Made by a program: the position numbers and the translations under genes
Part shown: positions 1-8,853 of the stretch, piece after piece
How positions within the stretch are numbered: position 1 is the stretch's first letter
How the letters are laid out: every line of letters begins with the position of its first letter
Notes under the pieces: model-generated
Told to the model about the DNA's origin: nothing
The model's database searches: none
What the model saw: only the letters and a program-made list of their open reading frames with translations
Source: Roseospira visakhapatnamensis
GTDB lineage: Bacteria > Pseudomonadota > Alphaproteobacteria > Rhodospirillales > Rhodospirillaceae
Assembly (NCBI RefSeq): GCF_014197915.1
Contig: NZ_JACIGK010000019.1
Span: 1 to 64,000, forward strand
Length of the DNA stretch: 64,000 nt
Direction: 5' to 3'

Positions 1-491
1 TCCGGGCTGCCGTAGAAGCGGTCTCCCATCAGCACCGGCTTGACCCCGTCCGGCAACCAGGCGGCGACGCGCTCCAGCAGGACCTTCTGCTCGGCAAAGC
101 CAAGCGCCCCGCTCGTCTTGCGCACAATCCACGTCAGCGGAAGCGCCCGCTCCCCCAGCCGCACCGCCACCATCAGCATCTCGTGGCGATGCAGCCGTGT
201 CGCCTGGCTCTGGTCGATGATCACGATCGGTTGAACGCCCCCCGCGCTCGACCGCTCCAGAACCTCGCGGGCATACGGCGCCATGACCTCGGCGGGATCG
301 ATCAGGCCGAGGCAGGCGAGACCGGGCAGCAGGACCGGCTCCTGCGGGGAGGATTTCGGGCCGCTCAGCCAGGAGAGATCGGTGCTGACCACAGCCTTGC
401 GGACCTCGACGCGACCATGATCGGCGTCCGTGGTCTCGGCCGCCGGCAGGTCAGCCGCCACATCGGGCGCGGCGAATGACCCGGCGACCAT
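1..491 (-). CDS. IS4-type transposase, 3' part beyond the left edge
   Basis: This leftward reading frame is absent from simple ATG-to-stop searches because it has no stop inside the window. It encodes a DDE transposase of the IS4 type. The first catalytic aspartate lies in the stretch VIIDQSQ, and the second in LMGDRFYGSP right at the window edge; between them is the typical segment with GERALPLTW and GALGFAEQ. The C-terminal part with the catalytic glutamate is outside. The ATG at 491 is the first in-frame start but the N-terminus is uncertain: the first 40 residues do not resemble the family, so the true start may be further in. The gene abuts the 3' end of ispB (stop at 508), which leaves very little room for an IS end there. 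Confidence 0.72.
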   Translation of the reverse strand, partial: MVAGSFAAPDVAADLPAAETTDADHGRVEVRKAVVSTDLSWLSGPKSSPQEPVLLPGLACLGLIDPAEVMAPYAREVLERSSAGGVQPIVIIDQSQATRLHRHEMLMVAVRLGERALPLTWIVRKTSGALGFAEQKVLLERVAAWLPDGVKPVLMGDRFYGSP

Positions 492-507
492 CTCGTGCTC
501 GGCGACG

Positions 508-1671
508 TCAGTAGGCCCGTTCCACGCTGAAGTCGACGATGCCGACCAGGACGTCCTTGGCGTCACCATCCGGGAAAACGTCCAAGGCGCGCCGCGCCGC
601 CTCGGCGTACTCGTGGGCGCGCCGGACCGTCGCCGCCAGCGATCCGTGCTTGAGCAGCAGGTCCATGGCCTGGGCGAGATCGGCCTCGCCGTCCTCGTCG
701 CTGAACGCCTGCTCTTCCAGGCAGCGCACCCAGAAGGCCCGCTCCGTCTCGTCGGCCCGGGCAATGGCATGGATCACCGGCAGCGTCAGCTTGCCGTCGC
801 GGAAGTCGTCGCCGATGGCCTTGCCCAGGTCGGCCTCGCGCGCCGAATAGTCCAGGAAGTCGTCGGCGATCTGGAAGGCGACGCCGAGGTTCCGGCCATA
901 GGCCTCCAGGGCATCCTTCTCGGCCTCGGGGCGGTCGGCGACCACCGCGCCGACGCGTGTGGACGCGGCGAACAGGGCGGCGGTCTTGGCGCCCACGACC
1001 TCAAGATACGCCTGCTCGGTGGTCGAGATGTCGTTGGCGGTCAGGAGCTGGTGGATCTCGCCCTCGGCGATCACGCCGGACGCCCGCGACAGGATGGCCA
1101 TCACCTCCAGCGACCCGTCCTCGACCATCAACTCAAACGACCGCGAGAACAGGAAGTCACCCACCAGAACGCTCGGCTTGTTGCCCCACAAGGCATTGGC
1201 CGTGTCGCGCCCACGCCGCTTGTTGCTTTCGTCGACCACGTCATCATGCAGCAGCGTGGCGGTGTGCATGAATTCGATGGAGGCCGCGAGCCTGACGTGG
1301 CGGTCACCCTCATAGGCGCACAGCTTGGCCGCCCCCAGCATCAGCAAGGGCCGCAACCGCTTGCCGCCGGCCGCGACCAGGTGGCCGGCCATCTGGGGAA
1401 TCAGGGCGACCGGGCTGTGCATGCGATCGACGATGGTCTGGTTGACGCGCACGAGGTCGCCTCCCACCAGGTCCAGCAGGGCATCCAGGGCCGCCTTTCC
1501 AGACGACGGCGCGGTCCCTCGGTCGGCGCCCGGGGCAGGGATGTTCGAGGCATTCACGGCGGTGACCACGGTGGCGGGCTCTCGCAAGCGGCGGGGAACA
1601 GGAGCCAGGGGGGATGCCCCGGCACGGCGACGGGAGCATAGGAGCGCGCTTGGATCCGGGTCAAGCGCCAT
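508..1671 (-). CDS. ispB: Polyprenyl (octa/decaprenyl) diphosphate synthase
   Basis: It elongates farnesyl diphosphate with isopentenyl diphosphate to make the side chain of ubiquinone and related quinones, in the cytoplasm. The 387-residue frame carries GGKRLRP at 102-108, the first aspartate-rich motif HDDVVDE at 142-148 and the second, DDFLD, at 270-274, all needed for Mg-diphosphate binding. Length beyond residue 60 matches the family. The first 40 or so residues are arginine- and alanine-rich and unlike homologues, so a later start such as GTG at 1557 is likely; no clear ribosome binding site decides it. The chain length of the product cannot be read from the sequence. It stands alone, with a transposase directly downstream. 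Confidence 0.93.
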   Translation of the reverse strand: MALDPDPSALLCSRRRAGASPLAPVPRRLREPATVVTAVNASNIPAPGADRGTAPSSGKAALDALLDLVGGDLVRVNQTIVDRMHSPVALIPQMAGHLVAAGGKRLRPLLMLGAAKLCAYEGDRHVRLAASIEFMHTATLLHDDVVDESNKRRGRDTANALWGNKPSVLVGDFLFSRSFELMVEDGSLEVMAILSRASGVIAEGEIHQLLTANDISTTEQAYLEVVGAKTAALFAASTRVGAVVADRPEAEKDALEAYGRNLGVAFQIADDFLDYSAREADLGKAIGDDFRDGKLTLPVIHAIARADETERAFWVRCLEEQAFSDEDGEADLAQAMDLLLKHGSLAATVRRAHEYAEAARRALDVFPDGDAKDVLVGIVDFSVERAY

Positions 1672-1987
1672 CGCCGCGCGTGCCGGACCCCAACTTTTGG
1701 CAACCAGTCCGCCCTGTGAACACGCAAGACCACCCGGACTTTTGGCGGTGTCGGTCCCCGGCCTGACGGACCCGTCCGCGCGACCGCCCCCCCTGTCTTC
1801 CGGGCACCGTCGCCCCGGGGTCCGGCCTCGTCGCCCGATGCCCCCCGGAGACCGGCGGACGCGGGCTGGACCCGTGCCGCCGCGCCCCTTACTTTAGAGG
1901 CCTCGAATGTTCGAATCCCTCACGGGACCACCCCCGTTCCCGGCGTCGCGCGCCCGCGACGCCCCACGACCAAAGGAGAGGATATCC
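1672..1987. other. Intergenic region between ispB and the AhpD-like gene
   Basis: The two genes diverge, so their promoters must lie here. The sequence is very GC-rich and I see no clear sigma-70 boxes, RNA gene or repeat. A stretch near 1908-1940 looks superficially like a tRNA 3' end but cannot pair as one. Confidence 0.5.
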
Positions 1988-2341
1988 ATGTATAAGGACT
2001 GGCCCGCCTACACCAAGACCCTGTCCGGCGCGATGCAGGGTGCCCGCGAAGGCATCCCCGACACCTGGGCCGCGTTCTCCAAGCTGGCGGCGGAATCCAC
2101 CAAGACCGGCGCCCTGGACCCCAAAACCAAGGAACTGACCGCCATCGGCATCGCCATCGCCGTCCGCTGCGACGGCTGCATCGCCTTCCACGTGCGCGCC
2201 GCGGTGCGTCATGGCGCCACGCGGGACGAAATGCTGGAGACCATCGGCATGGCCATCTACATGGGGGGCGGCCCGGCCTCCATCTACGGGTCCCTGGCCC
2301 TGGAAGCCTACGACCAGTTCGTGGCCGCCAAGAAGGGCTGA
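1988..2341 (+). CDS. Carboxymuconolactone decarboxylase family protein (AhpD-like)
   Basis: A 117-residue protein of the CMD/AhpD fold. The signature is the CxxC pair in CDGCIAFH (about residues 60-67), followed by the helix with RHGAT and MLETIGMAIYMGGGP. Members with this CxxC act as thiol-dependent peroxidase-like reductants; the actual substrate is unknown here. The start at 1988 is set by a strong ribosome binding site (AAAGGAGAG) 8-10 bases upstream; the frame stays open further upstream to 1907, but that extension is proline- and arginine-rich and not conserved in kind. No functional partner sits beside it. Confidence 0.88.
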   Translation: MYKDWPAYTKTLSGAMQGAREGIPDTWAAFSKLAAESTKTGALDPKTKELTAIGIAIAVRCDGCIAFHVRAAVRHGATRDEMLETIGMAIYMGGGPASIYGSLALEAYDQFVAAKKG

Positions 2342-2742
2342 CACGCGGGTCTCGACTCCTACGGTCCTCTCACGGCGGTCCAAGGCCGCGCGCCGGACAT
2401 CGGAGCCGATGAGGACACCGACACCTCCACGACTGTGATGTGTGTTCGGACGTGACGGTCCTTGTCCCCGCCGGAGCGGACGGCGCCCTGGGCGGTCACG
2501 TCCGGTCCCGATGCGGCGGACCGGGACCGCCCGTCCGCCCGCCGGCATCGCCCCCCGCCCCCACCGCCGCCGTCCCTGCCCCTTGGCGCCGCCTCTCCAC
2601 CTCCCTATGATTGCCAAACCTCGCGCGGTCCCCAGGCGCCTCCCTCGGGCACGCCCCTTGGCGCTCCCTCCTGGACGACCCGCGCGCGGAGCCTGACGGG
2701 TGCGTCGATCCACCGTCGGGAACCTCTTCCTCCGGCTCGGGG
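2342..2742. other. Intergenic region with one long-loop inverted repeat
   Basis: No gene is visible in this 400-base gap. A perfect 9-base inverted repeat, GGACGTGAC at 2448-2456 and GTCACGTCC at 2495-2503, encloses a 38-base loop. It could be part of a terminator for the AhpD-like gene or a control site for the permease; no U-tract follows. Confidence 0.4.
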
Positions 2743-4683
2743 ATGACAGGGATCTTGCTGTTCGCGGTCGCGGCTGACGTTCACATGTGGATCACGTTGG
2801 CGCTCACCACGATCGTGGTGGTGCTGTACGTGACCGAATGGGTATCCCTGGAAATGACATCGCTGGGCACCCTGGCGGTGCTCCTGGTGTTGTTCCAACT
2901 GTTCCCGGCGATCGACGCCGCGACCGGCGAACGGCTGGTCACGGCGGCCGACCTGCTGGCGGGCTTCTCCAATCCGGCGCTGTTGACGGTGCTGGCGCTG
3001 CTGGTGGTGGGCGAGGGCCTGATCCGCGCCGGCGCCCTGGACAGCGTCGCCGAATGGGCGACGCATCCCCGGCTGTCGGCCTGGGTCTCCGTCCTGGTCA
3101 TCATCGTGCTGGTGGCGGTGCTGTCGGCGTTCCTGAACAACACGCCGGTGGTGGTGATCTTCATCCCCATCCTTCAGGCCATGGCGGTGCGCCTGAACGT
3201 CAATGCCAGCCGGGTGATGATGCCGCTCAGCTACGCCGCCATCCTGGGCGGCATGACCACCCTGATCGGCTCATCCACCAACCTGCTGGTCTCCAGCGCC
3301 TTGATCGACCTGGGCCTGGAGCCCCTGTCGTTCTTCGAGATCACGCCCGCCGGCCTGCTGATGGCCGGTCTCGGCCTGTGCTACGTGATCCTGGTGCTGC
3401 CCCGGGTGCTGCCGGAACGGGCCGGCATGGCCAGCCGCATGACCCACCACGGCAAGCAGTTCATCTCCCAGATCGTGGTGCCCTCGGACTCCCATCTGGT
3501 GGGCGAGAAGGCCGTGGCCGGCGCCTTCAAGTCGCTGCCGGACATCACCGTGCGCATGATCCAGCGCGGCGAGCACGCCGAGTTGCCGCCCTTTGACGAC
3601 TATGCCGTCAAGCCCGGCGACACCCTGGTGATCGCCGCCACCCGCGCCGCCCTGACCGAGATCTCCAGCCGTCACCCGGGCCTGCTGCATCCGCCGCGAC
3701 GGCTGGGCGTGGACCGCGCCCGCGACCGCCTGCGCGACGGCGACACGGACACCGGCGACGCCAACGCCAACGCGCGCCGCGAGAAGGATCGCGACAAGGA
3801 CCGCGACGGCGGCAAGGACCTCCAGGACCAGGAGGTCCTGGTGGAGACCATGGTCACCCCCTCGTCCCGCCTGATCGGCGCCAATCTCCAGCAACTGGGG
3901 TTTCGCCAGCGCTACCGCTGCCTGGTGATCGGCATCCAGCGCCGCGCCCGCATGATTCGCGCCAGCATGACGCAGATCCGCCTGGAGGCCGGCGACAACC
4001 TGCTCATCCAGGGGCGCTGGGCCGATACCGAGGCCCTGGGTCGCGAGCGTGACCTGGTGGTGCTGTCGGGCACCACCGGCGTGCTGCCCCGGCGCCACAA
4101 CGCCGGCCTGGCCGCCGGCATCTTCATCACCGCCGTCGGCCTGGCCGCGCTCGGCATCGTGCCCATCGTGGTCGCCGCCATCGTCGCCGCCGTCTTGATG
4201 ATCGCCGTGCAGGCCGTCAACCTGCGTCAGGCCACCCGTGCCCTGGACCGCAAGATCCTGCTGGTGGTGGTGGCCGCGCTGGCGCTGGGACAGGCGCTGG
4301 AAAACACCGGCGCCGCCGCCGTCGTCGCCAACACCGCCCTCGGCCTGTTCCAGGACCTGGGGCCGGCGGTGATCCTGTCCCTGTTCTTCCTGATCGTGGC
4401 CGGCTTCACCAACGTGCTGACCAACAACGCCACCGCCGTCCTGTTCACGCCGGTGGGAATCAACCTGGCCGCCGAACTGGGCGTGGACCCGCACGTCTTC
4501 GCCATCACCACGGTGCTGGCCGCCAACTGCTCGTTCGCCTCGCCGGTGGGCTACCAGACCAACCTGTTGATCATGGGACCGGGGCACTACACCTTCAGCG
4601 ACTACACCCGCGCCGGCCTGCCACTGCTGCTGCTGGTGTGGGTGGCCTTCAGCCTGTTCGCGCCCTGGTACTGGAGCCTTTAG
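2743..4683 (+). CDS. SLC13/CitT-type permease with two RCK_C (TrkA-C) domains
   Basis: An inner-membrane anion:Na+ symporter-type protein of about 646 residues. Hydrophobic helices fill roughly the first 215 residues and the last 190. In between lie two soluble RCK_C-like modules (around residues 225-310 and 365-440), joined by a highly charged linker with repeated D-R-K dipeptides. The helix-pair motifs with NNTPVVVIF and SSTNLL near residue 130-180, and NNATAVLF with SPVGYQTN near the end, are the inverted-repeat substrate hairpins of this family. Family members carry sulfate, dicarboxylates or other anions, and the substrate is not decided by the sequence. The start at 2743 is the first methionine after a non-conserved stretch; 2785 is an alternative. 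Confidence 0.85.
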   Translation: MTGILLFAVAADVHMWITLALTTIVVVLYVTEWVSLEMTSLGTLAVLLVLFQLFPAIDAATGERLVTAADLLAGFSNPALLTVLALLVVGEGLIRAGALDSVAEWATHPRLSAWVSVLVIIVLVAVLSAFLNNTPVVVIFIPILQAMAVRLNVNASRVMMPLSYAAILGGMTTLIGSSTNLLVSSALIDLGLEPLSFFEITPAGLLMAGLGLCYVILVLPRVLPERAGMASRMTHHGKQFISQIVVPSDSHLVGEKAVAGAFKSLPDITVRMIQRGEHAELPPFDDYAVKPGDTLVIAATRAALTEISSRHPGLLHPPRRLGVDRARDRLRDGDTDTGDANANARREKDRDKDRDGGKDLQDQEVLVETMVTPSSRLIGANLQQLGFRQRYRCLVIGIQRRARMIRASMTQIRLEAGDNLLIQGRWADTEALGRERDLVVLSGTTGVLPRRHNAGLAAGIFITAVGLAALGIVPIVVAAIVAAVLMIAVQAVNLRQATRALDRKILLVVVAALALGQALENTGAAAVVANTALGLFQDLGPAVILSLFFLIVAGFTNVLTNNATAVLFTPVGINLAAELGVDPHVFAITTVLAANCSFASPVGYQTNLLIMGPGHYTFSDYTRAGLPLLLLVWVAFSLFAPWYWSL

Positions 4684-4811
4684 CCGCGTCGGACCGGGTC
4701 ACCCCCCTGGCCTCCACCTCCGCGACACGATATCGTTGACGCCTCGGATCTGTCGCCGTGATCCGCGACACGGGCGGATAGCCCCGCCCTTCCCCTGATC
4801 AGGAGGCCGCC

Positions 4812-4907
4812 ATGGATACCCTGGACACCTTCGGCAAGGCCGTGCTCATCACCGTGCTGCTGGCCAAAGTGTTCATGGCCTTTCAAACCGGCGGGCCGGC
4901 GATTTAG
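4812..4907 (+). CDS. 31-residue single-pass membrane peptide
   Basis: A small open frame starting MDTLDTFGKAV and ending GGPAI. It is preceded by a full-strength ribosome binding site (AGGAGG at 4801-4806) at ideal distance, the main reason to call it real. Residues 10-24 form one hydrophobic segment (VLITVLLAKVFMAF) bounded by charged residues, so a membrane location is likely. It ends 45 bases before the gamma-glutamyltransferase gene and could be cotranscribed with it. I do not recognise a family. It may also act as a leader peptide for the downstream gene. Confidence 0.55.
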   Translation: MDTLDTFGKAVLITVLLAKVFMAFQTGGPAI

Positions 4908-4952
4908 CCGGCCGGCCGCCCGTCCCGTCGATCTGCCCCGCGGAGTCGCCTC

Positions 4953-6737
4953 ATGCCCCAGTTTCAGCGGACCAACCTGGGAATCCTGGCCGCCCTGGCC
5001 GTTGCCGGCGTCCTGGTGTTCACGGTCACGGGCGGGCCGCGCGATCGCGCCACCGCCGGGATCACGCCAACCGCGACAGCGACCACCGCACACACCCCGG
5101 CCGGCGCGGTGGTCGCCACATCGGCCATGGTGGCGGCCGCCAACCCGTTGGCCGCCGAGGCGGGCCGGGTCGTGCTGGCCGCCGGCGGCTCCGCCGCCGA
5201 CGCCGCCGTGGCGGTGCAGATGATGCTGAACCTGGTGGAGCCGCAGTCCTCGGGCATCGGCGGCGGCGCCTTCGCCGTGATCTGGGATCCGGCCGAGGGT
5301 CGCCTCACCACGCTGGACGGGCGCGAGACAGCCCCGATGGCCGCCGACGACACCTATTGGCTGGACGAGGACGGCGCGCCGCTCGCCTGGTGGGACGCCG
5401 TGGTCGGGGGCCGCTCGGTCGGCGTGCCCGGCACCCTCAAGCTGCTGGAGACCCTGCACGCGCATCACGGCCGGCTGGCCTGGCCCGACCTTTTGAAGCC
5501 GGCCATCGAGACGGCCGAGACGGGCTTCGCCATGTCACCCCGCCTCGCGGCCAGCATCGCCGCCGCCCAGGACAAGAAACTCGACCTGTTCGAGGCGACC
5601 CGGGCCTACTTCTTCAACGCCGACGGCACCCCCAAGACCGCCGGAACGGTGCTGCGCAACCCGGTGTTCGCCGACACCCTGCGCCTGATCGGTCGTCACG
5701 GCTCGGCACCGTTCTACGAGGGCGAGATCGCCGCCGACATCGTCGCCGCCGTCCGCACCAACATCAACCCGGGCATCCTGACGCCGGAGGATCTGGCCGC
5801 CTACACGGTGGTGGAGCGCGCGCCCGTCTGCGTGCCCTACCGCGCCTACGAGGTCTGCGGCATGGGACCGCCCTCGTCCGGCGCCCTGACCGTGGGGCAG
5901 ATCCTGGGTATGCTGGCGGGCTTCGACATGCCCGGCCTCGGCCCCTCACCCGAGGCATGGCACCTCTACGCCGAGGCCGCCAAGCTGGCCTACGCCGACC
6001 GCGCGCTGTACATGGCGGATTCGGACTTCGTCGCCATGCCCACCCGGGGGCTGGTGGATCCGGCCTATCTGGCCGACCGCGCGACGCTGATCGATCCGGC
6101 GGCGGCCATGGCCACCCCGGCCGAGGCCGGCACGCCGCCCTGGGACGAGGCCGCCCGTCTGGCGCCCGACACCCAGCCGGAACGCCCCGGCACCAGCCAT
6201 TTCGTGATCGTCGATGCCGATGGCCTGATGATCTCCATGACCACCACCATCGAAACCGGCTTCGGCAGCCGGGTGATGACGCGCGGCTTCCTGCTCAACA
6301 ACGAACTGACCGACTTCTCCCGCGCGCCCGAGGCCGGGGACGGCACCCCCATCGCCAACCGGGTGGAGGGCGGCAAACGGCCCCGGTCCTCCATGTCGCC
6401 GACCATCGTGTTCCGGGATGGGACACCGGTGCTGCTGATCGGCTCGCCGGGGGGCTCGCGCATCATCCACTACGTGGCCAACGCCCTGGTGGCCATCCTG
6501 GACTGGGGGATGGACCCGCAGGCGGCGCTGGACATGGGCCACGTGGTCAACCGCAACGGGCCCACCGAGCTTGAGGAGGGCACCGAGGCCGAGACCCTGG
6601 CCGGCGCGCTCAGCGCCCTGGGCCACGAGATCACGGTTCGCCCCCATGTTTCGGGTCTGCATGCCATCCAGATCCGGGACGGCCGCCTGATCGGCGCCGC
6701 CGATCCACGCCGGGAGGGCGTGGCACTCGGGGAGTAG
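4953..6737 (+). CDS. ggt: Gamma-glutamyltransferase
   Basis: It transfers or hydrolyses the gamma-glutamyl group of glutathione, usually in the periplasm. The 594-residue precursor has an N-terminal hydrophobic signal (about residues 9-26) after a short basic start. The autocatalytic cleavage site and nucleophile is Thr414 in the motif TSHFVIVD, which divides the large and small subunits. SSGIGGGAF near residue 98 and the glycine-rich GSPGGSRII near residue 497 are also typical of the family. Length is normal. It lies behind a 31-residue membrane peptide and is convergent with the TSUP permease gene. Confidence 0.95.
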   Translation: MPQFQRTNLGILAALAVAGVLVFTVTGGPRDRATAGITPTATATTAHTPAGAVVATSAMVAAANPLAAEAGRVVLAAGGSAADAAVAVQMMLNLVEPQSSGIGGGAFAVIWDPAEGRLTTLDGRETAPMAADDTYWLDEDGAPLAWWDAVVGGRSVGVPGTLKLLETLHAHHGRLAWPDLLKPAIETAETGFAMSPRLAASIAAAQDKKLDLFEATRAYFFNADGTPKTAGTVLRNPVFADTLRLIGRHGSAPFYEGEIAADIVAAVRTNINPGILTPEDLAAYTVVERAPVCVPYRAYEVCGMGPPSSGALTVGQILGMLAGFDMPGLGPSPEAWHLYAEAAKLAYADRALYMADSDFVAMPTRGLVDPAYLADRATLIDPAAAMATPAEAGTPPWDEAARLAPDTQPERPGTSHFVIVDADGLMISMTTTIETGFGSRVMTRGFLLNNELTDFSRAPEAGDGTPIANRVEGGKRPRSSMSPTIVFRDGTPVLLIGSPGGSRIIHYVANALVAILDWGMDPQAALDMGHVVNRNGPTELEEGTEAETLAGALSALGHEITVRPHVSGLHAIQIRDGRLIGAADPRREGVALGE

Positions 6738-6770
6738 AGGACCGAGGGGCGTGGACCGGTGCCGCTGGTA

Positions 6771-7571
6771 TCACACCACCGCCAGCACCAGCAGGCGCGC
6801 GCCGGCGACCAGCAGGCCGGCGCGCACCAGGCGGCGGAACATGGCCTCGTCCACCCGCCGGCGCACCGCCCGGCCCAGCGGATAGGTCCCCAGCAGCACC
6901 GCCGCCAGGGGCACCGAGGCCACCAGCAACGGCCCCGTCAGCACCGCCACGGCGCCGAAGGCCGCCAGCGTCATGACGTTGGTCAGGCTCCACAAGGTAC
7001 CGATGGCCGCCACGTAGGTCCCCTTGTCCAGGCGCAGCGCCGTCATGTAGGCAACGATGGGCGGGCCGAAGATGGTGGTGGTCCCGGCCAGCAGCCCGGC
7101 CACCGCCCCCACCAGGGCGCCGGTCACCCGCTCCTGGCGGGGCCGCAGGCGCAGGCGCGGCACCCGGTCGCCCATCAGCGAAAAGGCCACGACCACAAGC
7201 CCCAGCACGGCCAGGATGGCGCGCGTGGGCACGCTGGCCAGGATCAGCGCGCCGACCACCAGACCGACCCCCTTGGCGGCCAGCAGCGGCCAGAAGCGCG
7301 CCAGGATGGCGCCAACCCGGCCGCCCTCTCTCATCATGATCAGGTTGCCCGCCAGCGCCGGCAGCACCGTGAGCGCGATGGCCTCCTTGACCGGCAGCAC
7401 CAGGGTCAGCACCGACAGCGTGACGATGGGCACGCCGAAGCCGATCGCCCCCTTGATGACCCCGGCCAGGGCGAAGGCCAGCACCATCACGCCCCAGTGC
7501 ATCGGGGCATAGTCCGGCCAGGGGACGTCCATCACGACGGTCATCCTCGGATCAGGGGCCATCCGTGTCAT
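6771..7571 (-). CDS. TSUP (TauE/SafE) family membrane permease
   Basis: A 266-residue, largely hydrophobic protein with about eight predicted membrane helices. The two family half-signatures are seen: GVIKGAIGFGVPIVTL near residue 38 and LLAGTTTIFGPPIVAYM near residue 160. TSUP proteins export or import sulfite, sulfoacetate or other organosulfur anions, but the substrate is open here. The start at 7571 is the longest; the ATG at 7544 or 7532 would remove a non-hydrophobic tail. It is transcribed divergently from the HD-GYP gene and no sulfur metabolism gene is nearby. Confidence 0.85.
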   Translation of the reverse strand: MTRMAPDPRMTVVMDVPWPDYAPMHWGVMVLAFALAGVIKGAIGFGVPIVTLSVLTLVLPVKEAIALTVLPALAGNLIMMREGGRVGAILARFWPLLAAKGVGLVVGALILASVPTRAILAVLGLVVVAFSLMGDRVPRLRLRPRQERVTGALVGAVAGLLAGTTTIFGPPIVAYMTALRLDKGTYVAAIGTLWSLTNVMTLAAFGAVAVLTGPLLVASVPLAAVLLGTYPLGRAVRRRVDEAMFRRLVRAGLLVAGARLLVLAVV

Positions 7572-7815
7572 GGCCCTCTTGCAACCTTCTATCCCGATCC
7601 CCTACCGTATCCGGGTGCGCATGGCCAGCCGACGCATGGCGGGGACGGCCCCGGACGCCGTGATCGCGTGGTCACGCCTGGAGTTTGTTTGCCATGGTCC
7701 TCGGGCGTTGGCCCGGGGTCATGGTTCTGGACCAGGGGCGGCGCCGGCTTCGCGCCCACCGAAAGACCGGCGTAATCACGACGGTGGCAGGCCCGGCCTG
7801 GAGTCCACGACACCC

Positions 7816-8853
7816 ATGACCCCCGATCGCATCTCGCGGACCGCCCGTATCCTGGTGGTGGATGACGAGCCGGCGAACGTGACGCTGTTGCGCGCGGTGC
7901 TGACCAGCGCCGGCTACACCGCCTTGCGATGCTGCACCGACCCCCGCGAGGCGGTGCGCCTGCACCAGGAAGACCGGTTCGACCTGATCCTGCTCGACAT
8001 CCGCATGCCGGGCATGGACGGGTTCATGGTCATGGAGACGCTGGCCCCGCTGCACAAGGACGACTTCCTGCCGGTCATCGTGCTGACCGCCCATGACGAC
8101 CGGGAGACGCGGCGGCGCGCCCTGTCGCTCGGGGCCCGCGACTTCGTGACCAAACCGTTCTCCATGGACGAGGTCTTGCTCCGCGTGCGCAACCAGCTTG
8201 AGGTGCGCGCCCTGCACCAGTCCCTGGAGGAGCGGGTGCGGGCGCGCACGCAAGACCTGATGCTGGCGCAGCACGAGGTGCTCCGCCGCCTGGGCCGCGC
8301 CGGCGAGTACCGGGACAACGAGACCGGCGCCCACGTCATGCGCATGGCGCACAGTTGCCGGTTGCTGGCCCTGGCCGCCGGGCTGGGCCAGACCCACGCC
8401 GAGAACATCTTCCAGGCCAGCCAGATGCACGACATCGGCAAGATCGGCGTGCCCGACTCAGTACTGCTGAAGCCCGGCCGCCTCAGTGGTGACGAGTGGG
8501 AGATCATGAAACGCCACGTGGCCATCAGTGGCGAGATCCTGGCCGAGCCCACCTCCGAACTGCTGAAGCTGGCGCGGGTCATCGCCCTGACCCACCACGA
8601 GCGCTATGACGGCTCGGGCTACCCGGAAGGGCTGGTCGGCGACGCCATCCCCATCGAGGGGCGCATCGCCACCATCTGCGACATCTTCGACGCCCTGACC
8701 TCGGTCCGCCCCTACAAGGCAGCGTGGTCCGCGCCGGACGCCATGGCCTTTCTCCGCGAGCACGCGGGCGACATGCTCGACCCCACCCTGGTCGCCCTGT
8801 TCGAACAGATCCTGCCGCAGGTGCTGGCCTTGCGCGAGCTGTTCTCGGACTGA
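7816..8853 (+). CDS. Two-component response regulator with HD-GYP output domain
   Basis: A 345-residue protein of the RpfG type. The receiver domain (about residues 12-125) has the phosphoacceptor Asp61 in LILLDIRMPG and the conserved lysine in VTKPF. A helical linker (about 130-165) leads to an HD-GYP domain with the HD pair at 205-206 (MHDIGKIGVPD) and the HHERYDGSGYP signature near residue 260-270. The complete motif set predicts an active cyclic-di-GMP phosphodiesterase switched by phosphorylation. No histidine kinase is adjacent. The stop overlaps the start of the exonuclease gene (TGATG), so translation is coupled. The start at 7816 is chosen because the receiver fold begins directly after it. 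Confidence 0.93.
   Translation: MTPDRISRTARILVVDDEPANVTLLRAVLTSAGYTALRCCTDPREAVRLHQEDRFDLILLDIRMPGMDGFMVMETLAPLHKDDFLPVIVLTAHDDRETRRRALSLGARDFVTKPFSMDEVLLRVRNQLEVRALHQSLEERVRARTQDLMLAQHEVLRRLGRAGEYRDNETGAHVMRMAHSCRLLALAAGLGQTHAENIFQASQMHDIGKIGVPDSVLLKPGRLSGDEWEIMKRHVAISGEILAEPTSELLKLARVIALTHHERYDGSGYPEGLVGDAIPIEGRIATICDIFDALTSVRPYKAAWSAPDAMAFLREHAGDMLDPTLVALFEQILPQVLALRELFSD

Noticed and set aside
1900-1945. Sequence resembling a tRNA 3' end (GTTCGAATCCC with a following acceptor-like stretch)
   Set aside because: The five-base T-stem does not pair and no matching 5' acceptor strand, D-arm or anticodon arm is present.
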